Positions 62,957 through 64,000 of a stretch of DNA of 64,000 nucleotides are shown in pieces; positions within the stretch are counted from its first letter, which is position 1; the number at the start of each line of letters is the position of its first letter. The stretch comes from JBKEDC01 sp047974225. Lineage in GTDB: Bacteria; Bacteroidota; Bacteroidia; Bacteroidales; Prolixibacteraceae. The position numbers were made by a program, and so were the translations under genes. Where the stretch lies: NCBI GenBank assembly GCA_047974225.1, contig JBKECD010000056.1, positions 1 through 64,000 of the forward strand, read 5' to 3'. Under the pieces are notes generated by a model. That model had not been told where the DNA came from and searched no databases. It was given only the letters and a program-made list of their open reading frames with translations.

Positions 62957-64000
62957 TTAGTTTTCAAAGAAATCTACAATCTTACCAAACTTATTGTTGT
63001 ATTCTTCTTTCACACTGAGAATCTCGCCATCGAGGTCGAGCTCTAGGACATGCACACTGCCTGTATTGGCGGTTGTTGTACCATCGCTAAAGCCTACGAA
63101 AAGAGACTCATCATCGGCAGACATTTCAATCTTATCTACCAAAGCTCCTTCGGGAAGTTCATAGGTATATTTCACACGCTTAGCGGTGAGGTCATAAGTA
63201 TAAATCTTATTCTCATAGGCGTAATACATGATTTGCTTCGCATTCATAAACTCAAAATGTGTGGCAACACCCATGTTTTCGCCTTCAATCTCAAATTTCA
63301 TGGCTGGCACAATGCCCGACAAAGCTAGGATATATTTCTTAGTAGCATCCGAAGGGTCTTTAAATACGCCCATGCTATACACATCTACTTTCTTGCCATA
63401 AATCACATCTAAGCCTGTGTTGGTAACATCGAAAACAGGCTCTTCTGTCGCTTCTTCATCGGCAATAATGGCGTTGATCTTATCCGTAGAAGTACTTGTA
63501 GTTAGATAAAAACCTCTAGTGCTCATACTGTAGAACATAGCCTGTCCTCCTCCGCTTCCATAAGCCACTTGAAAATTCGGACTAAATCCAGCGGTATTTA
63601 CACCACCCGTTAGCGAGCCTCCATAATTACCTTCGATATTATCAACTATTCTTAGTGGGATTTCATCTGGCTGAATAGGAACGCCTCCTATAAACGCATT
63701 TAGTCCCATCATAGGAGCGCTCAAGAAAATCCCCAAACAACCACTTGAAGCATTAGGCATTGCCATAAAGCCAACTACCGATGACATACCTGTAGGAGGA
63801 GGAAGCATAGGGTTTGTAAATTGAGTAATAGCCGCAAGGGTAGTTGTTTTTTTGAAGTCGTTGATATTTGCATAGACACCCATTGTTGCATCATTACACA
63901 CAATTGCCATGCGCACAGGGTCGGTTGTTCGTACCATATATTTTTTCACCCCCTGAATAGCCACAGGTTTAGCTCCCGCCACTGCGCCATCATTAGCATC
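62957..64000 (-). CDS. PKD-like family lipoprotein (partial, N-terminus beyond the window)
   Basis: The frame is open from its stop at 62957 to the window edge at 64000, so the N-terminus is missing. The 348 visible residues are beta-rich, with repeated FxFSDGTT and YxYELPxGALVDKIEMSADDESLFVGF-like blades that suggest a propeller in the C-terminal part. The style fits the PKD-like lipoproteins that accompany SusC/SusD, DUF4843 and TlpA-like genes in Bacteroides loci. If so, susC, susD and a DUF4843 gene should lie just right of this window. This is inference from order and sequence style. Confidence 0.6.
   Translation of the reverse strand, partial: DANDGAVAGAKPVAIQGVKKYMVRTTDPVRMAIVCNDATMGVYANINDFKKTTTLAAITQFTNPMLPPPTGMSSVVGFMAMPNASSGCLGIFLSAPMMGLNAFIGGVPIQPDEIPLRIVDNIEGNYGGSLTGGVNTAGFSPNFQVAYGSGGGQAMFYSMSTRGFYLTTSTSTDKINAIIADEEATEEPVFDVTNTGLDVIYGKKVDVYSMGVFKDPSDATKKYILALSGIVPAMKFEIEGENMGVATHFEFMNAKQIMYYAYENKIYTYDLTAKRVKYTYELPEGALVDKIEMSADDESLFVGFSDGTTTANTGSVHVLELDLDGEILSVKEEYNNKFGKIVDFFEN

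Overview
This window is a chromosomal segment from a member of the Bacteroidetes, most probably order Bacteroidales. The evidence is two complete SusC/SusD-type operons, many lipoproteins with short signal peptides, the phylum-type -7 promoter box (TAnnTTTG) in front of many genes, an almost complete lack of Shine-Dalgarno sequences, and characteristic glycan- and protein-degrading surface machinery. Genus cannot be fixed from the sequence alone.

Layout. 1-8.8 kb: a META-domain lipoprotein, a secreted GH29 alpha-L-fucosidase, efp, aspS, then a HEPN/MNT toxin-antitoxin pair that overlaps a helical-repeat protein gene, a small membrane protein and a TPR/OmpA-like lipoprotein. 8.8-11.6 kb: an MscS channel and a helical protein of unknown role. 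12-22.5 kb (minus strand): a five-gene operon of susC, susD, an F5/8-type lipoprotein, a HExxH lipoprotein and a large M60 peptidase, aimed at glycoproteins such as mucins; its likely promoter lies about 480 bases upstream, leaving a long leader with a (CA)19 tract and a terminator-like hairpin. 23.7-26.6 kb: pheS, a membrane protein and ilvA. 26.9-32.7 kb: ATP synthase genes for a, c, b, delta, alpha and gamma, without beta and epsilon, with many repeats placed between and inside gene ends. 32.8-34.2 kb: arginine decarboxylase. 34.6-47 kb (plus strand): a beta-1,4-galactan locus with a clan GH-A enzyme (GH147 candidate), susC, susD, a SusE-like glycan-binding lipoprotein, a GH53 galactanase and a GH2 beta-galactosidase. 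47.2-51 kb: metF, a universal stress protein, tatD and an asparaginase. 51.1-53.6 kb: exbB, a small membrane protein and two exbD genes. 54.4-64 kb (minus strand): a GHL10-type lipoprotein, a GH2 beta-galactosidase, a trypsin-like lipoprotein, a second copy of the HExxH lipoprotein, a TlpA-like thioredoxin lipoprotein and a lipoprotein that runs off the right edge.

How the genes work together. Galactan is expected to be cut at the surface by GH53, bound by the SusE-like and SusD proteins, imported through SusC and finished by GH2 and the GH-A enzyme. The M60 locus probably does the same for glycoproteins, with fucosidase and the distant beta-galactosidase able to trim host-type glycans. ExbB/ExbD would energise the TonB-dependent SusC importers.

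The most unusual features are non-coding: a two-copy element made of four 42-bp units in an alternating type I/type II order plus a conserved tail (23.3 and 54.0 kb); a GC-rich palindromic family that has become the C-terminal codons of atpB and of the GH-A enzyme; and the long susC leader. Among proteins, the pair of near-identical 478-residue HExxH lipoproteins is the best candidate for an uncharacterised enzyme family.
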